From assembly GCA_031279255.1 (NCBI GenBank), contig JAITIW010000048.1, positions 1-42,187 on the forward strand: a stretch of 42,187 nucleotides of DNA. Reading direction: 5' to 3'. Made by a program: the position numbers and the translations under genes. Source of the DNA: Puniceicoccales bacterium. GTDB taxonomy: Bacteria; Verrucomicrobiota; Verrucomicrobiia; Opitutales; JAIRLG01. The notes below the pieces were generated by a model that was not told where the DNA came from, did no database searches, and was given only the letters and a program-made list of their open reading frames with translations. Positions 16,371-27,659 of the stretch are shown piece by piece (the stretch's first letter is position 1; each line of letters begins with the position of its first letter).

Positions 16371-19300
16371 GTGTCCTTTATTGCTATGTCGCATCGTATT
16401 TCATTCGGAAAGCTAAAAGAAGTTATTGCTCCGCCTAATCTTATTGAAATTCAGCTCCAGTCTTTTGCTGATTTTTTGCAGAAGGATGTGGCTCCTGAAA
16501 AGAGACGTGCCGTCGGATTGCAGGCCGTTTTCCAGGAGGCGTTTCCCATCGAGGATTATGGCGGAAATTGCCGCTTGGAATATGTGGCTTATCGTTTGGG
16601 CGAGACGCGCCATACGCAGGATTATTGTATCCGGGAGGGCATCACCTATGCGCTGCCTCTGTATGTCACATTGCGAGTTCGCGAGGGCGAGGAAGCGCGG
16701 CAGGAAGAGGTGTATTTCGGTGAATTACCGGTCATGGGAAATCGCGGTTCATTCGTCATCAACGGAGCCGAACGCGTCGTCGTGAGTCAATTGCATCGCT
16801 CACCGGGTATTTGTTTTGAGGCTACAACACACACGAGCGGGAAAATATTATATGCTTTTCGCATGATTCCTGATCATGGAACATGGATTGAGGTCCAGTT
16901 CGATCCCAATGATCTCATGTATGTCTATCTGGATCGCCGCCGCCGTCGTCGTAAATTCCTCGTCACGACATTATTGCGAGCCATGGGTTTTGGTTCCAAT
17001 CGCGATGTCTTGAATCTTTTCTATAAGGTTGAAGAGAAGAAGGTCTCGGTATTGATGCGAAAGTCCGATGTTTCCAGTCTGCTTCTGGTCGAAGATGTGG
17101 TCGATGCCAAGGAGGGAATTGTGTTGGCGCGGGCCTATGAATCTTTGTCGAAGACGACCCTGAAGGCGTTCGAAGCCGCTGCCATCGAGAAGGTTGAGGT
17201 ATTTGACGCATCCGTCGATGACGGCATGGTCATACGTAGTTTGGAACGCGATACGGCACATAATCAAGAGGAAGCTTTGCGGGAAATTTACAAGCGTTTG
17301 CGCCCGGGCGAGCCTGTCACATTGGCCGGAGCGACATCAATGTTTCAGTATTTATTCAGCGATTCACGGCGCTATGATTTGGGACGTGTTGGGCGTTATA
17401 AGATCAATCAGCGCCTCCATTTGACAAAAAATTTGGAAAATCGTCTCGTTGATGTCGTCGATGTTGTGGCGGCGACGAAATACCTCTGTGGCCTCCGGAA
17501 GGGCGAAGGTTTTCTGGATATGGTGGATCATTTGGGGAATCGTCGCGTACGCTCAGTGGGTGAATTATTGGTCAATCAATGTCGCGTTGGACTCACTCGT
17601 ATGGAGCGCATCATTCGTGAGAGGCTATCGCTTTATGAGCAAACTGTCGATTCGTTGTCGCCGCAGCGTCTCGTGAATCCCAGAATTTTCATGGGTCTCT
17701 TGCGCGATTTCTTCGCACGTAGTCAATTGTCGCAGCTGCTGGATCAGATCAATCCCCTCTCGGAAATCGCCCATAAGCGACGCCTTTCGGCCCTCGGACC
17801 AGGGGGATTAAATCGCGATCGTGCCGGATTCGAAGCGCGTGACGTGCAGCCCTCGCATTATGGTCGTATCTGTCCCATCGAGACGCCGGAAGGTGCGAAC
17901 ATCGGCCTCATCAATTCGTTGAGTATTTATGCACGTCTCAATGAATTCGGTCTACTGGAAACGCCATATCGCGTGGTGAAGGGAGGCGTCGTGAAGGATG
18001 AAGTGGCGTATCTGGATGCTTCTCAGGATGAGCATTTGATGGTGGCTCAGGCGCATTCTGAAATGGACAAAGCGGGAAAATTGCAGGGGAAAGTCATTGT
18101 CCGCCAGGAGGATCAAGTCCTGGAAGTGGAGCCGGATGCCGTCAGCTATATCGATATATCTCCGAAACAAGTGATATCCGTAGCCGCTGGTCTCATTCCT
18201 TTCTTGGAACACGATGATCCTGTCCGGGCCTTGATGGGTTCAAATATGCAACGTCAGGGAGTACCGCTCTTGGTGCCGCAGGCGCCGCTGGTGGGGACGG
18301 GTATTGAAGACAGAGTGGCGTGCGATTCTCAGCAATTGGTGATGTCCCTCAGCGAAGGTATTGTGGCATCCGCAGATGCGAAGCAGATCATCGTATCGCC
18401 GGACGGTACGCTGCCAAAACATTTCGATCCCGTAAAAAATGTACCCACTCGGTCCGGTATCCATGTGTATAAATTGCGCAAATTTGTCCGTTCCAATGCG
18501 GCGACTTGTTTCAATCAGCATCCGATTGTGAAAAAGGGCCAAGCGGTGCAGGTGAGAACAGTGTTGGCGGATGGGGCCTCGACGGATCAGGGTGAGCTCG
18601 CTTTGGGCCGTAATGTCGTCGTCGCGTTCATGCTTTGGGATGGCTACAATTTTGAGGATGCGATCATTTTGAATGAGCGGATGGTGAATGAGGATATCTT
18701 CACATCGATTCACATCGAGGAATTTGAGTGCGTGGCGCGTGATACCAAGTTGGGTGAGGAGGAAATTACGCGCGATATTCCCAATTTAGGAGAGGAAACT
18801 CTGCGGCGTCTAGATCGCGATGGAGTCATTCGCGTCGGTTCAGAAGTAAAACCGGGAGATGTTCTCGTGGGGAAAATCACGCCCAAGGGTGAAACAGAAT
18901 TGGCTCCGGAGGAGAAATTATTGCGCGCGATCTTTGGAGAAAAGGCATCGGATGTGAAGGATTCATCATTGGTCGTTCCGCCAGGATGCTATGGTGTGGT
19001 CATGGATGTCCGGATATCGGGTTATGCCGATGAGAGCCAGAGAGAGATTTCACCTTCCAGTATACAGCGCCACATCAAGCGCGTCAATGAAGAATTTCGT
19101 GAACAGGAAGATCGTCTGCGCAATGATTTGACGGAGGCTTTGTCGAGTATTCTTTTGGGAGAAAAAATTCCGTTGGATATTCGTAACGGTGAAACGCAGG
19201 AGGTCGTGATTCCGGCTAATCGTAAGATCACTAAGACGCTTTTACGTCGTTTAGCGGCCTGCTCGGAGCATGTCGAAACAGAACCATCGCCGGTACGCAA

Positions 19301-20159
19301 TCGTATCATGGAGATCATCGATGCCTACCGCTATCGGTTTAAGGAATTGGAGCAGGAACGTGTGCGTAAGATAGCCCTAGTAGAGGCTGGTAGTTTGGGA
19401 GAAAGCGGTGTCATCAAGAGCGTTAAGGTCTTTATTGCGACAAAGCGTAAGATTCAAGTAGGTGATAAGATGGCCGGTCGGCATGGCAATAAAGGTGTTG
19501 TTTCCTGTATTGTCAAGCAGGAGGACATGCCATTTCTTCCGGATGGGACGCCGGTCGATGTCATTTTAAACCCTCTCGGAGTTCCAAGTCGCATGAATGT
19601 GGGCCAGGTTTTCGAAACGCATCTTGGTTGGGCGTGTCAAAAATTGGGTATTGCGATCGCTACGCCGGTTTTCGATGGTGCTTCGGAGGCAGACATACAG
19701 GAGTATTTGCAGAAAGCGGGTTTACCTATTTCGGGCAAGACGAAGCTATATGATGGGCGTACGGGAGAGGCGTTTGAACAGGAAGTAGCCGTGGGCGTCC
19801 TTTACATGATGAAACTGAATCATCTCGTGGCGGATAAAATTCATGCCCGTGCCGTCGGGCCTTACAGCTTAGTGACGCAGCAGCCCTTGGGCGGCAAGGC
19901 ACAATTCGGTGGTCAGCGCTTTGGTGAGATGGAAGTATGGGCACTGGAGGCTTATGGAGCCGCCTATACACTTCAGGAGCTTTTGACCGTTAAGTCAGAC
20001 GACATTCAGGGTCGAACGAAGATTTATGAATCCATTGTGAAAGGTGACAATACGTTGCAGGCGGGAATACCGCAGTCATTCAATGTCTTGATGAAGGAAC
20101 TGCAGAGTTTGTGTTTGGATATCCGCCTGGAAAGTGAAGAGCATTTCCCCATGCCATGA
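16371..20159 (+). CDS. rpoB: RNA polymerase beta subunit
   Basis: A 1262-residue beta subunit. The rifampicin pocket runs from Ser451 (SQLSQLLDQINPLSE) to Ser473. It keeps Asp458, His468 and Ser473, the equivalents of E. coli 516, 526 and 531. The residue equivalent to Asn518 is Ile460. Later blocks include GRHGNKGVV and QPLGGKAQFGGQRFGEMEVW, both catalytic-core and switch segments. I keep GTG 16371 as the start because GAGGTGA lies six bases upstream; ATG 16386 is the alternative. It is shorter than the E. coli subunit (1342), as expected when lineage-specific insertions are absent. rpoC follows 15 bp later. Confidence 0.98.
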   Translation: MSFIAMSHRISFGKLKEVIAPPNLIEIQLQSFADFLQKDVAPEKRRAVGLQAVFQEAFPIEDYGGNCRLEYVAYRLGETRHTQDYCIREGITYALPLYVTLRVREGEEARQEEVYFGELPVMGNRGSFVINGAERVVVSQLHRSPGICFEATTHTSGKILYAFRMIPDHGTWIEVQFDPNDLMYVYLDRRRRRRKFLVTTLLRAMGFGSNRDVLNLFYKVEEKKVSVLMRKSDVSSLLLVEDVVDAKEGIVLARAYESLSKTTLKAFEAAAIEKVEVFDASVDDGMVIRSLERDTAHNQEEALREIYKRLRPGEPVTLAGATSMFQYLFSDSRRYDLGRVGRYKINQRLHLTKNLENRLVDVVDVVAATKYLCGLRKGEGFLDMVDHLGNRRVRSVGELLVNQCRVGLTRMERIIRERLSLYEQTVDSLSPQRLVNPRIFMGLLRDFFARSQLSQLLDQINPLSEIAHKRRLSALGPGGLNRDRAGFEARDVQPSHYGRICPIETPEGANIGLINSLSIYARLNEFGLLETPYRVVKGGVVKDEVAYLDASQDEHLMVAQAHSEMDKAGKLQGKVIVRQEDQVLEVEPDAVSYIDISPKQVISVAAGLIPFLEHDDPVRALMGSNMQRQGVPLLVPQAPLVGTGIEDRVACDSQQLVMSLSEGIVASADAKQIIVSPDGTLPKHFDPVKNVPTRSGIHVYKLRKFVRSNAATCFNQHPIVKKGQAVQVRTVLADGASTDQGELALGRNVVVAFMLWDGYNFEDAIILNERMVNEDIFTSIHIEEFECVARDTKLGEEEITRDIPNLGEETLRRLDRDGVIRVGSEVKPGDVLVGKITPKGETELAPEEKLLRAIFGEKASDVKDSSLVVPPGCYGVVMDVRISGYADESQREISPSSIQRHIKRVNEEFREQEDRLRNDLTEALSSILLGEKIPLDIRNGETQEVVIPANRKITKTLLRRLAACSEHVETEPSPVRNRIMEIIDAYRYRFKELEQERVRKIALVEAGSLGESGVIKSVKVFIATKRKIQVGDKMAGRHGNKGVVSCIVKQEDMPFLPDGTPVDVILNPLGVPSRMNVGQVFETHLGWACQKLGIAIATPVFDGASEADIQEYLQKAGLPISGKTKLYDGRTGEAFEQEVAVGVLYMMKLNHLVADKIHARAVGPYSLVTQQPLGGKAQFGGQRFGEMEVWALEAYGAAYTLQELLTVKSDDIQGRTKIYESIVKGDNTLQAGIPQSFNVLMKELQSLCLDIRLESEEHFPMP

Positions 20160-20174
20160 AATGCCGAATTTTGT

Positions 20175-23100
20175 ATGAGCAATAACGAAGAGATAAAGAA
20201 ATTTTTAGGCTTCAGCGAGACAAGTGATTTCGATCACGTAGAAATTTCCGTCGCGTCGCCGGATGCCATCCGTTCCTGGTCGAGTGGGGAGATCAAAAAT
20301 CCCGAGACGATTAATTATCGTACCTTTAGGCCAGAAGTGGGTGGCCTCTTTTGTCAGCGTATTTTCGGGCCTGTACGCGATTATGAATGCGCATGCGGCA
20401 AATATAAGCGCATCAAGTACAAGGGCGTTGTCTGTGAACGTTGTGGAGTGGAGGTGACATTATCGCGCGTACGTCGTGAACGCATGGGGCATATCGAGCT
20501 CGCGATTCCGGTTTCTCACATCTGGTTTCTGAAAAGTTTACCCAGTCGTTTGGGACTTTTTATGGGCATCAGCAGTCGAGATTTGGAGCGCGTTATCTAT
20601 TTCGAGAACTATATGGTGACGGATCCTGGATCGACGACCTTGAAGAAGGGACAGCTCCTGTCGGAACAGGAATATGTGCGTTTTCAGGAGGAGTATGGGG
20701 CCGATGCCTTTACGGCCAAGATGGGAGCAACGGCGATTCGGGATATCTTGTGCGAAAAGGATCTTGAGGAGATGGCATCCGAAATCCAGGAAGAACTCTA
20801 TCATACTCGCTCCAAGCAGACGAAGCAGCGATTGGTACAACGCTTAAAATTAGTATCAGGTTTTCTGAAATCAGGAGCTCGTCCGGAATGGATGGTTCTA
20901 GAGGCACTGCCGATTCTTCCTCCGGATTTAAGGCCATTGATTCCACTGGAAGGGGGGCGCTTTGCCACGAGTGATTTCAATGACCTTTATCGCCGTGTTA
21001 TCAGCCGTAATAATCGTCTTAAGAGCCTGCTGCAACTCAAGACACCGGACGTCATTGTACACAACGAGATGCGCATGCTGCAGGAAGCGGTGGATGCTCT
21101 GTTCGATAATGGACGTCATGGACGAGCTGTATTGGGTTCCGGCAATCGTCCACTCAAGTCTCTCAGCGAGATGTTGAAGGGCAAACAGGGACGTTTTCGG
21201 CAAAATTTATTGGGTAAGCGCGTCGATTACAGCGGTCGTTCCGTCATCGTCATTGGGCCTAAACTGAAGTTACATCAGTGCGGACTTCCGAAAAAAATGG
21301 CCTTGGTGCTCTTCGAACCCTTTATTATCCGTCGTTTGAGGGAATTGGGCTTTGTCCATACGGTTCGCAGTGCTCGTAAGATGATCGAAAAGCAATCGCC
21401 GGAAGTATGGGATATTTTGGAAGAAGTTACGAAAGGACATCCGATTTTACTCAATCGAGCGCCGACATTGCATCGCCTATCGATTCAAGCATTTGAACCG
21501 GTCCTGATCGAAGGAGATGCGATTCGACTTCATCCATTGGTTTGTGCCGCTTTCAATGCGGATTTCGATGGTGATCAGATGGCCGTCCATGTCCCGCTTT
21601 CGTTAGAAGCCGTCGCGGAATGTAAGACGATGATGTTGGCCTCGCATAATCTCTTCGCACCGTCGAGCGGTAAGTCCATTTTAACGCCTTCGCAGGATAT
21701 TGTTCTCGGTATTTATTATCTGACATGTGCTCCTAAACCGATGGAGCAGCAGATGCATTTCCCGTTGATGGGCAGTATCGATGAGGTATTATTGGCGGAG
21801 GCGAATAGAGCAGTCCGCAGGAGCGATTGGATCGATTTGGCAAATCCTGACTACGGAAAGGAAACACGTTATGGGGATAGCCATAAACATATCATACGGA
21901 CGACGGTGGGGCGAGTGATTTTAAATAGTGTTTTGCCGAGAGATTTGGGTTTTATCAATAAACCGATCGCCAAAGGAGCGCTGAGTGAGCTGGTGATGGA
22001 CATCTATAAAGTAGTCGGTAAGGCAAAATCCGTCCTTATTTTGGACGCTGTGAAGAATCTCGGCTTTATGGAATCCACCTATGCTGGGCTTTCTATCAGC
22101 GTGGCCGATATGATAATCCCGAAGACAAAAGAGGCCTTACTTTCGGTCGCGCGTCAGAAGGTTTCAAATGTCGAAATGCAGTATAAGAAAGGTGTTTTGA
22201 CGAAGGGAGAGCGGCGCAGCAAAGTCATTGATATTTGGACGAATACGACGGATGAAGTGGCCGATGAGACCTTCAAGAGCCTGGCGAAAGGTTCGGCCAT
22301 GGGTGAGGTCAATTCCGTCTATCTGATGATGGATTCGGGCGCACGCGGTAATCGTCAACAGGTGCGGCAATTGTGCGGTATGCGCGGATTGATGGCCACA
22401 CCTTCGGGCGAAATTATCGAACGGCCGATTGTAGCCTCTTTCCGTGAGGGGTTATCGGTTCCGGAGTATTTTATCGCGACACATGGGGCTCGTAAGGGCT
22501 TGACGGATACGGCTCTGAAGACAGCCGATGCGGGTTATTTGACACGTAAACTCTGCGATGTGGCGATGGATGTCGTCGTCACCGATGAAGTGGATGCCGG
22601 CTCCCAAGGCATTTGGAAACAAGCCATTATCGATGGAGATGAGGAAATTGTCAGTTTAACGGATCGTATCGTGGGGCGCTGTGTGGCCGAAAATGTTATC
22701 CATCCGGCCAGCGGAGAGCTCATCGCCGAAAGAGGGCAACTCGTCACGCCCGATGTGGCGCATCATATCGAGCAGTGTGGCATCGAACGTGTGAAGATAT
22801 TATCGCCCCTGACGGGTACCCATCGCAATCGGATTGCGCCCCAGGCTTATGGTATCGACCCGGCCACCAACAGTATGGTTCAAAAAGGTTCAGCGGTTGG
22901 GATTGTGGCGGCTCAATCGATTGGCGAACCGGGTACACAATTGACATTGCGCACGTTCCATATCGGTGGTGTGGCCAGTCAAGTGCTGAAGAATCCGGAA
23001 TACCGTACGCGCCATAAGGGAAAAGTATGCTATAAGGATCTTCGTTGCGTATCAGCGGAAAATAATCTGCACGTCGTCCTGAGTAAGACCGGTGCCGTGA

Positions 23101-24305
23101 GCCTAGAAGATGCGGATGGAAATGAATTGGAGCGCTACAGCATGACCGTTGGGACTGTGTTGATGGTGCCCGATGGCGTTGAGGTGGAAAAGGGAACCGT
23201 CATCGCCATGTGGGACCCGTATCACATTCCCATTCTTTCGGAACACGGCGGTATCATTCATTTTAAAGATATCATTGCCGGTGTGACTGTCAAACAGGAT
23301 GTCGACAACACATCGGGTCGTATGGCGATGATTGTCGTGGAGCATAAGGAAGATCTCAATCCGCGCTTCGAAGTGGTCAAAAATGCGGCGAAAGGAGAGG
23401 AGAAGCAAATTCTAGCGGTTTACAGTATTCCCATAGGGGCGCAAATTGTGGTGAATGATGGCGATCGTATCGTCGCAGGAGCTCTTCTGGCCAAGACGCC
23501 ACGCCTGACATCACGTACACAGGATATTACAGGTGGTCTGCCGCGTATTGTGGAATTGTTGGAAGCTCGGAAGCCAAAGGAAGTGGCCGAAATGGCCAAG
23601 ATCGATGGCATTGTCTCTTTCGGGGCACCGGTACGCAATAAAAAACGCCTATGGGTAACGGATTCGGAATCCGATCGTCGAGAGGAGCATTTGATCCCTC
23701 GGGAAGTGCATACTATTGTCCATGAGGGTGATTTTGTCAGTCGCGGACAGCACTTGACAGAAGGTGCGGCGGATCCTCATGAGATCTTGCAGATTTTAGG
23801 TGTGGCGCATACGCAGGAGTACATCATTTCTGAAATCCAAAAAGTCTATCGATCGCAAGGGGTTGTGATCAATGATAAGCATATCGAGATCATCGTGTCG
23901 CGTATGCTACGCAAGGTTCGCGTGACGGATACGGGCGATACGGATTTCTTCTGGGGAGAGCAGGTCGATCGCGAACATTTCATGAAGGAAAATGAAAAGG
24001 TCATCGTGGCCGGAGGAAAAGCAGGCGAAGCAGAACCTATACTGCAAGGTATTACAAAGGCTTCGCTGGAAACAGAGAGCTTTATTTCGGCCGCTTCGTT
24101 CCAGGAAACGACGCGGGTTTTGACCGATGCGGCGACCTTGGGCAAGATCGATCGCCTACGTGGGTTCAAGGAAAATGTCATCATGGGCCATTTGATTCCG
24201 GCCGGGACGGGTTATCCGTCATATCGCCATTTAAAGGCGAAACCGGTGGATGACTCCGATGATTTTGGGCAAGAGTATGCGGTGGAAAGGGCATTGGGAG
24301 GTTGA
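20175..24305 (+). CDS. rpoC: RNA polymerase beta-prime subunit lacking the second zinc site
   Basis: A 1376-residue beta-prime subunit. The N-terminal zinc site is intact (Cys72, 74, 87, 90). The catalytic NADFDGD is at 461-467, and the bridge-helix and trigger-loop regions are present ([20 protein letters not shown]). The second zinc site has lost all four ligands. The positions equivalent to E. coli Cys814, 888, 895 and 898 are Ala808, Gly881, Ala888 and Ala891, with the same spacing. The surrounding residues align well, so this is substitution and not deletion. No Shine-Dalgarno sequence is visible. A multi-arm palindrome follows the stop. Confidence 0.98.
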   Translation: MSNNEEIKKFLGFSETSDFDHVEISVASPDAIRSWSSGEIKNPETINYRTFRPEVGGLFCQRIFGPVRDYECACGKYKRIKYKGVVCERCGVEVTLSRVRRERMGHIELAIPVSHIWFLKSLPSRLGLFMGISSRDLERVIYFENYMVTDPGSTTLKKGQLLSEQEYVRFQEEYGADAFTAKMGATAIRDILCEKDLEEMASEIQEELYHTRSKQTKQRLVQRLKLVSGFLKSGARPEWMVLEALPILPPDLRPLIPLEGGRFATSDFNDLYRRVISRNNRLKSLLQLKTPDVIVHNEMRMLQEAVDALFDNGRHGRAVLGSGNRPLKSLSEMLKGKQGRFRQNLLGKRVDYSGRSVIVIGPKLKLHQCGLPKKMALVLFEPFIIRRLRELGFVHTVRSARKMIEKQSPEVWDILEEVTKGHPILLNRAPTLHRLSIQAFEPVLIEGDAIRLHPLVCAAFNADFDGDQMAVHVPLSLEAVAECKTMMLASHNLFAPSSGKSILTPSQDIVLGIYYLTCAPKPMEQQMHFPLMGSIDEVLLAEANRAVRRSDWIDLANPDYGKETRYGDSHKHIIRTTVGRVILNSVLPRDLGFINKPIAKGALSELVMDIYKVVGKAKSVLILDAVKNLGFMESTYAGLSISVADMIIPKTKEALLSVARQKVSNVEMQYKKGVLTKGERRSKVIDIWTNTTDEVADETFKSLAKGSAMGEVNSVYLMMDSGARGNRQQVRQLCGMRGLMATPSGEIIERPIVASFREGLSVPEYFIATHGARKGLTDTALKTADAGYLTRKLCDVAMDVVVTDEVDAGSQGIWKQAIIDGDEEIVSLTDRIVGRCVAENVIHPASGELIAERGQLVTPDVAHHIEQCGIERVKILSPLTGTHRNRIAPQAYGIDPATNSMVQKGSAVGIVAAQSIGEPGTQLTLRTFHIGGVASQVLKNPEYRTRHKGKVCYKDLRCVSAENNLHVVLSKTGAVSLEDADGNELERYSMTVGTVLMVPDGVEVEKGTVIAMWDPYHIPILSEHGGIIHFKDIIAGVTVKQDVDNTSGRMAMIVVEHKEDLNPRFEVVKNAAKGEEKQILAVYSIPIGAQIVVNDGDRIVAGALLAKTPRLTSRTQDITGGLPRIVELLEARKPKEVAEMAKIDGIVSFGAPVRNKKRLWVTDSESDRREEHLIPREVHTIVHEGDFVSRGQHLTEGAADPHEILQILGVAHTQEYIISEIQKVYRSQGVVINDKHIEIIVSRMLRKVRVTDTGDTDFFWGEQVDREHFMKENEKVIVAGGKAGEAEPILQGITKASLETESFISAASFQETTRVLTDAATLGKIDRLRGFKENVIMGHLIPAGTGYPSYRHLKAKPVDDSDDFGQEYAVERALGG

Positions 24306-24333
24306 AGTGGCGTGTTTCAGGGTGCGAGGATAA

Positions 24334-24421
24334 GCCCGCCTTTGCGATGAAAAATGAAGATTTTTATTTTTCTATCGCGGCCCGCAAAGCGGGCAAGGGT
24401 CCGAAGGGCCCAAAGGCGGGC
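24334..24421 (-). repeat. Multi-arm palindromic repeat, copy D, in the rpoC-rpsL gap
   Basis: The closing stem GCCCGCCTTTG/CAAAGGCGGGC (24334-24344 with 24411-24421) encloses three arms. One is an AT-rich arm, CGAT-GAAAAAT with ATTTTTC-ATCG (24345-24377). The others are GCCCGC-AAA-GCGGGC (24380-24394) and GGGTCC-GAA-GGGCCC (24397-24411, sharing one base with the closing stem). The order is that of copy B reversed. It lies within the ribosomal cluster, so it is probably transcribed and may pause, terminate or process the mRNA. The remainder of the 299-bp gap (24422-24604) holds no gene and no convincing promoter. Confidence 0.88.
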
Positions 24422-24604
24422 AGGAAGCAAGAGAGTCTAAGGTGTCGTGTGGAGAAAAATTCTAGTCGATAGAAATACAGTCCGGTGGCCAAAATGAGAG
24501 AAAGTGAATATTTATGTGATTTTTTATGGAATAAAGGCTTGCTTCTCCAAGTGGGAGTTCTAGCGTGCCCTCTTCTGAAAAAGAAAGTTTTGTTTATTTA
24601 AAGG

Positions 24605-25000
24605 ATGCCTACCATCAATCAATTAGTTCATAAGCCTCGTGTGCAGGTCGTAGTTAAATCGAAATCTCCGGCCTTAGGGTCGAATCCTTTTCGCCGAGGG
24701 GTCTGTGTGCAGGTCATGACGCGTACGCCGAAAAAGCCGAATTCCGCCATTCGCAAGGTGGCCAAAGTGCGCCTGACGCATGGTGGCGATGAGGTCATTG
24801 CCTATATCCCGGATGAAGGTCATAAGCTGCAGGAGCATAGTGTTGTATTGGTTCGCGGCGGCCGAGTGAAGGATTTACCGGGTGTGCGCTACCATATTGT
24901 TCGGGGCACATTGGATTGTTCCGGTGTGGAAAAACGCCGCCGCAGTCGTTCCAAGTATGGGGTCAAGCGTCCTAAGGAAGCCAAGAAAAAGGATTCATAA
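24605..25000 (+). CDS. rpsL: 30S ribosomal protein S12
   Basis: A 131-residue S12, the decoding-centre protein. TPKKPNSA (41-48) includes the lysine linked to streptomycin response, and [14 protein letters not shown] is intact. The residues changed in streptomycin-resistant strains are the sensitive type. It begins the str-type block rpsL-rpsG-fusA. AAAGG directly abuts the ATG, too close to act as a normal ribosome site. Confidence 0.98.
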   Translation: MPTINQLVHKPRVQVVVKSKSPALGSNPFRRGVCVQVMTRTPKKPNSAIRKVAKVRLTHGGDEVIAYIPDEGHKLQEHSVVLVRGGRVKDLPGVRYHIVRGTLDCSGVEKRRRSRSKYGVKRPKEAKKKDS

Positions 25001-25002
25001 CT

Positions 25003-25476
25003 ATGTCGCGTCGTAGAAGAGCCGAAAAACGTCCCATCGCAGAGGACCCGCGCTTTGGAAGTGTATTGGTGGGCCAATTGGTCAACATGATCATGGAACG
25101 TGGCAAGCGTTCTCTGGCTTGTTCCATTGTCTATCGGGCCATTGAGTTGGCGAGTGAAGAGATTGGCAAAGGTGATCCGGTGACATTGCTCCTGGGGGCA
25201 TTGGAAAATGCGCGTCCGAAATTGGAGGTCAGGAGCCGTCGTGTCGGTGGGGCGACCTATCAGATACCGGTTGAGATTCCGCCCACACGGCAACAGGCAT
25301 TGGTTTTTCGCTGGATGATTCAATCGGCACTTGGGCGTAAGGGCAAGCATATGGCGGATGCCTTGAGTCAGGAGATCATCGATGCTTATAATAATACCGG
25401 CAATGTCGTGAAGAAAAAGACGGAAGTTCATCGTATGGCGCAAGCGAATCGTGCTTTTGTCCATTTGCGTTGGTAA
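25003..25476 (+). CDS. rpsG: 30S ribosomal protein S7
   Basis: A 157-residue S7, the assembly initiator of the 30S head. It opens MSRRRRAEKRPIAEDPRFGS and carries the family block RVGGATYQIPVEI, ending in HRMAQANRAFVHLRW. The start lies two bases after the rpsL stop, so the two are tightly coupled. AAGGA stands about nine bases upstream. Confidence 0.98.
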   Translation: MSRRRRAEKRPIAEDPRFGSVLVGQLVNMIMERGKRSLACSIVYRAIELASEEIGKGDPVTLLLGALENARPKLEVRSRRVGGATYQIPVEIPPTRQQALVFRWMIQSALGRKGKHMADALSQEIIDAYNNTGNVVKKKTEVHRMAQANRAFVHLRW

Positions 25477-25499
25477 TTTTTAAGAGGGAAGCGTTCGTC

Positions 25500-27653
25500 A
25501 TGGATCCTAAAGCTATTTCTCCCGTCAATTCGCCCAAGCGCAAAGTGCCCTTGGAATTCACCCGCAATATTGGTATTGCCGCTCATATCGATGCCGGTAA
25601 GACGACGACGACGGAACGCATCCTCTATTACACTGGTGTCGTTCATAAGATGGGTGAAGTGCATGAGGGAACGGCTGTGACGGATTGGATGGAACAGGAA
25701 CGCGAGCGCGGCATTACCATTACGTCGGCTGCCATCAGTTGCGGATGGACGACTCGGGAGGGCCTTTTTCGAAAAATTCCTCATCAGATCAATCTGATCG
25801 ATACCCCGGGACATGTCGATTTTACAGCCGAAGTGGAACGATCTCTTCGCGTTTTGGATGGAGCGGTGGCCGTCTTCTGTTCCGTTGCTGGTGTGCAGCC
25901 TCAATCCGAAACCGTCTGGCGACAGATGGATAAGTATCATGTGCCGAGAATTGCCTTCATCAACAAGATGGATCGCGTAGGGGCTGATTTTTTAGGAGCC
26001 GTGGAGGACATTCGCAAAAAATTGGGCGGCAATGCGCATCCGTTATTTCTAAATATCGGATCGGCAGAAGCATTTCAGGGGCTCATCGATCTCGTCAAGA
26101 TGGTCGCCTATGTCTATGATGAGACAGATCCATTGGGCGTAGCCTTTAAAGAAGTAGCTATTCCGGAATCGTACCAGAAATCAGCGAAGCAGTGGCGTGA
26201 GTCTCTACTGGAGGCGTTGGCGGATTTCGACGATGAATTGGCCATGAAGTTTTTAGAGGGCATAGCGGTCTCGTCGGATGAAATGCACCGAGCGATTCGG
26301 CGGGCAACCATTGCCATGAAGTTCATAGGGGTCATTCCGGGCAGTTCCTTCAAGAACAAAGGTGTTCAGATGCTATTGGATGCCGTCGTGAATTATTTGC
26401 CATCACCGTTGGATCTTCCGCCGATGAAGGCTTTCTGCGACGATGGGTCAGAAGTAGAAGTCCGGCCGGATGATAAGGGTGCGCTCTCGGCCTTAGGTTT
26501 TAAATTGATGACGGATCCTTACGTCGGGAAATTGGTCTTTTGCCGCGTCTATAGAGGGCAATTGCGCAAAGGAGAGGTGTTCTATAATCCCCGTACGCGC
26601 AATACGGAACGCATCAGCCGATTGATGGTTATGAAGGCAGATATGCGCGAGGACATCGATGTGGCCTATTCGGGTGATATCTGTGCCATTATCGGCGCGA
26701 AAAGCGTGATTACGGGCGATACGCTGTGCGATCGTTCTTCGGATGAAGCTCTGGAGCCCCCTACTTTCCCAAATCCGGTCATCAGCATGTCGATCGAACC
26801 TAAATCGAAGGCCGATCAAGAGAAATTGTCGTTGGCTCTGCAGCGTTTGGCAGAAGAAGACCCGACATTTCAAGTTTCATCCAATCCCGAAACGGGTCAG
26901 ACCATCATTGCTGGCATGGGGGAATTGCATCTGGACATTATCCGCGATCGTCTCTTCCGGGAGTTTAAAGTGGATGCCAATGCTGGACGGCCGCAAATTG
27001 CCTATCGCGAGACGATTACGGCATCGGCCGATGGCGAAGGCAAATTCATCCGTCAATCTGGTGGACGGGGCCAGTATGGTCATGTGGTCGTAAAAATCGA
27101 GCCGGGCGAAAAGGGTTCCGGCCTTGAGATTATCAATGAAATTGTGGGCGGTATCATTCCTAAGGAATACATCAAGCCGTCGCAGGAAGGTATTTTGGAA
27201 GGTGCGCGCAATGGTGTGATTGCAGGTTATCCGGCGATTGATATCAAGGTCAGGATTGTCGATGGTAGTTTTCACGAAGTGGATTCTTCGGAAATGGCGT
27301 TTAAGATGGCGGGTATTTTTGCCTTCAAAGATGGGATGAAGAAGGCGTCCCCTATTCTGTTGGAACCAATTATGAAAGTGGAAGTTGTGACGCCCGAGGA
27401 ATATCAGGGAGATATCATGGGAGATTTGAATCGCCGTCGTGGTCAGATTCAAAAAATGGAGATGAAGGGGTTGTTGGCGAATATCGACGCATGGGTACCG
27501 CTCGAAATGATGTTCGGCTATGCAACAGACATAAGGTCCTTGACAAAGGGACGGGCGAGTTATTCGATGGAACCATCGCATTTCGAGCAAGTCCCATCAG
27601 CGATTCTTCAGAGAATTATTGAGGCATCAACGCGGACGATTGCTCGTTCTTAA
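25500..27653 (+). CDS. fusA: Elongation factor G
   Basis: A 717-residue EF-G, the translocase GTPase. G1 is AHIDAGKT (28-35), switch I RERGITIT, G3 DTPGH and G4 NKMD. Switch I is orthodox here, unlike in the EF-Tu of this window. Domains II-V are complete, with GGRGQYGHV in domain IV. ATG 25500 is chosen; an upstream in-frame TTG at 25470 overlaps rpsG and is unlikely. The first 20 residues precede the usual start of the fold. No tuf follows; rpsJ starts 7 bp after the stop. Confidence 0.98.
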   Translation: MDPKAISPVNSPKRKVPLEFTRNIGIAAHIDAGKTTTTERILYYTGVVHKMGEVHEGTAVTDWMEQERERGITITSAAISCGWTTREGLFRKIPHQINLIDTPGHVDFTAEVERSLRVLDGAVAVFCSVAGVQPQSETVWRQMDKYHVPRIAFINKMDRVGADFLGAVEDIRKKLGGNAHPLFLNIGSAEAFQGLIDLVKMVAYVYDETDPLGVAFKEVAIPESYQKSAKQWRESLLEALADFDDELAMKFLEGIAVSSDEMHRAIRRATIAMKFIGVIPGSSFKNKGVQMLLDAVVNYLPSPLDLPPMKAFCDDGSEVEVRPDDKGALSALGFKLMTDPYVGKLVFCRVYRGQLRKGEVFYNPRTRNTERISRLMVMKADMREDIDVAYSGDICAIIGAKSVITGDTLCDRSSDEALEPPTFPNPVISMSIEPKSKADQEKLSLALQRLAEEDPTFQVSSNPETGQTIIAGMGELHLDIIRDRLFREFKVDANAGRPQIAYRETITASADGEGKFIRQSGGRGQYGHVVVKIEPGEKGSGLEIINEIVGGIIPKEYIKPSQEGILEGARNGVIAGYPAIDIKVRIVDGSFHEVDSSEMAFKMAGIFAFKDGMKKASPILLEPIMKVEVVTPEEYQGDIMGDLNRRRGQIQKMEMKGLLANIDAWVPLEMMFGYATDIRSLTKGRASYSMEPSHFEQVPSAILQRIIEASTRTIARS

Positions 27654-27659
27654 GAGAAA

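Noticed and set aside
17721-17790. Rifampicin-resistant RpoB
   Set aside because: Asp458, His468 and Ser473 are the sensitive type; the Ile at the Asn518-equivalent position alone is not enough to claim resistance.
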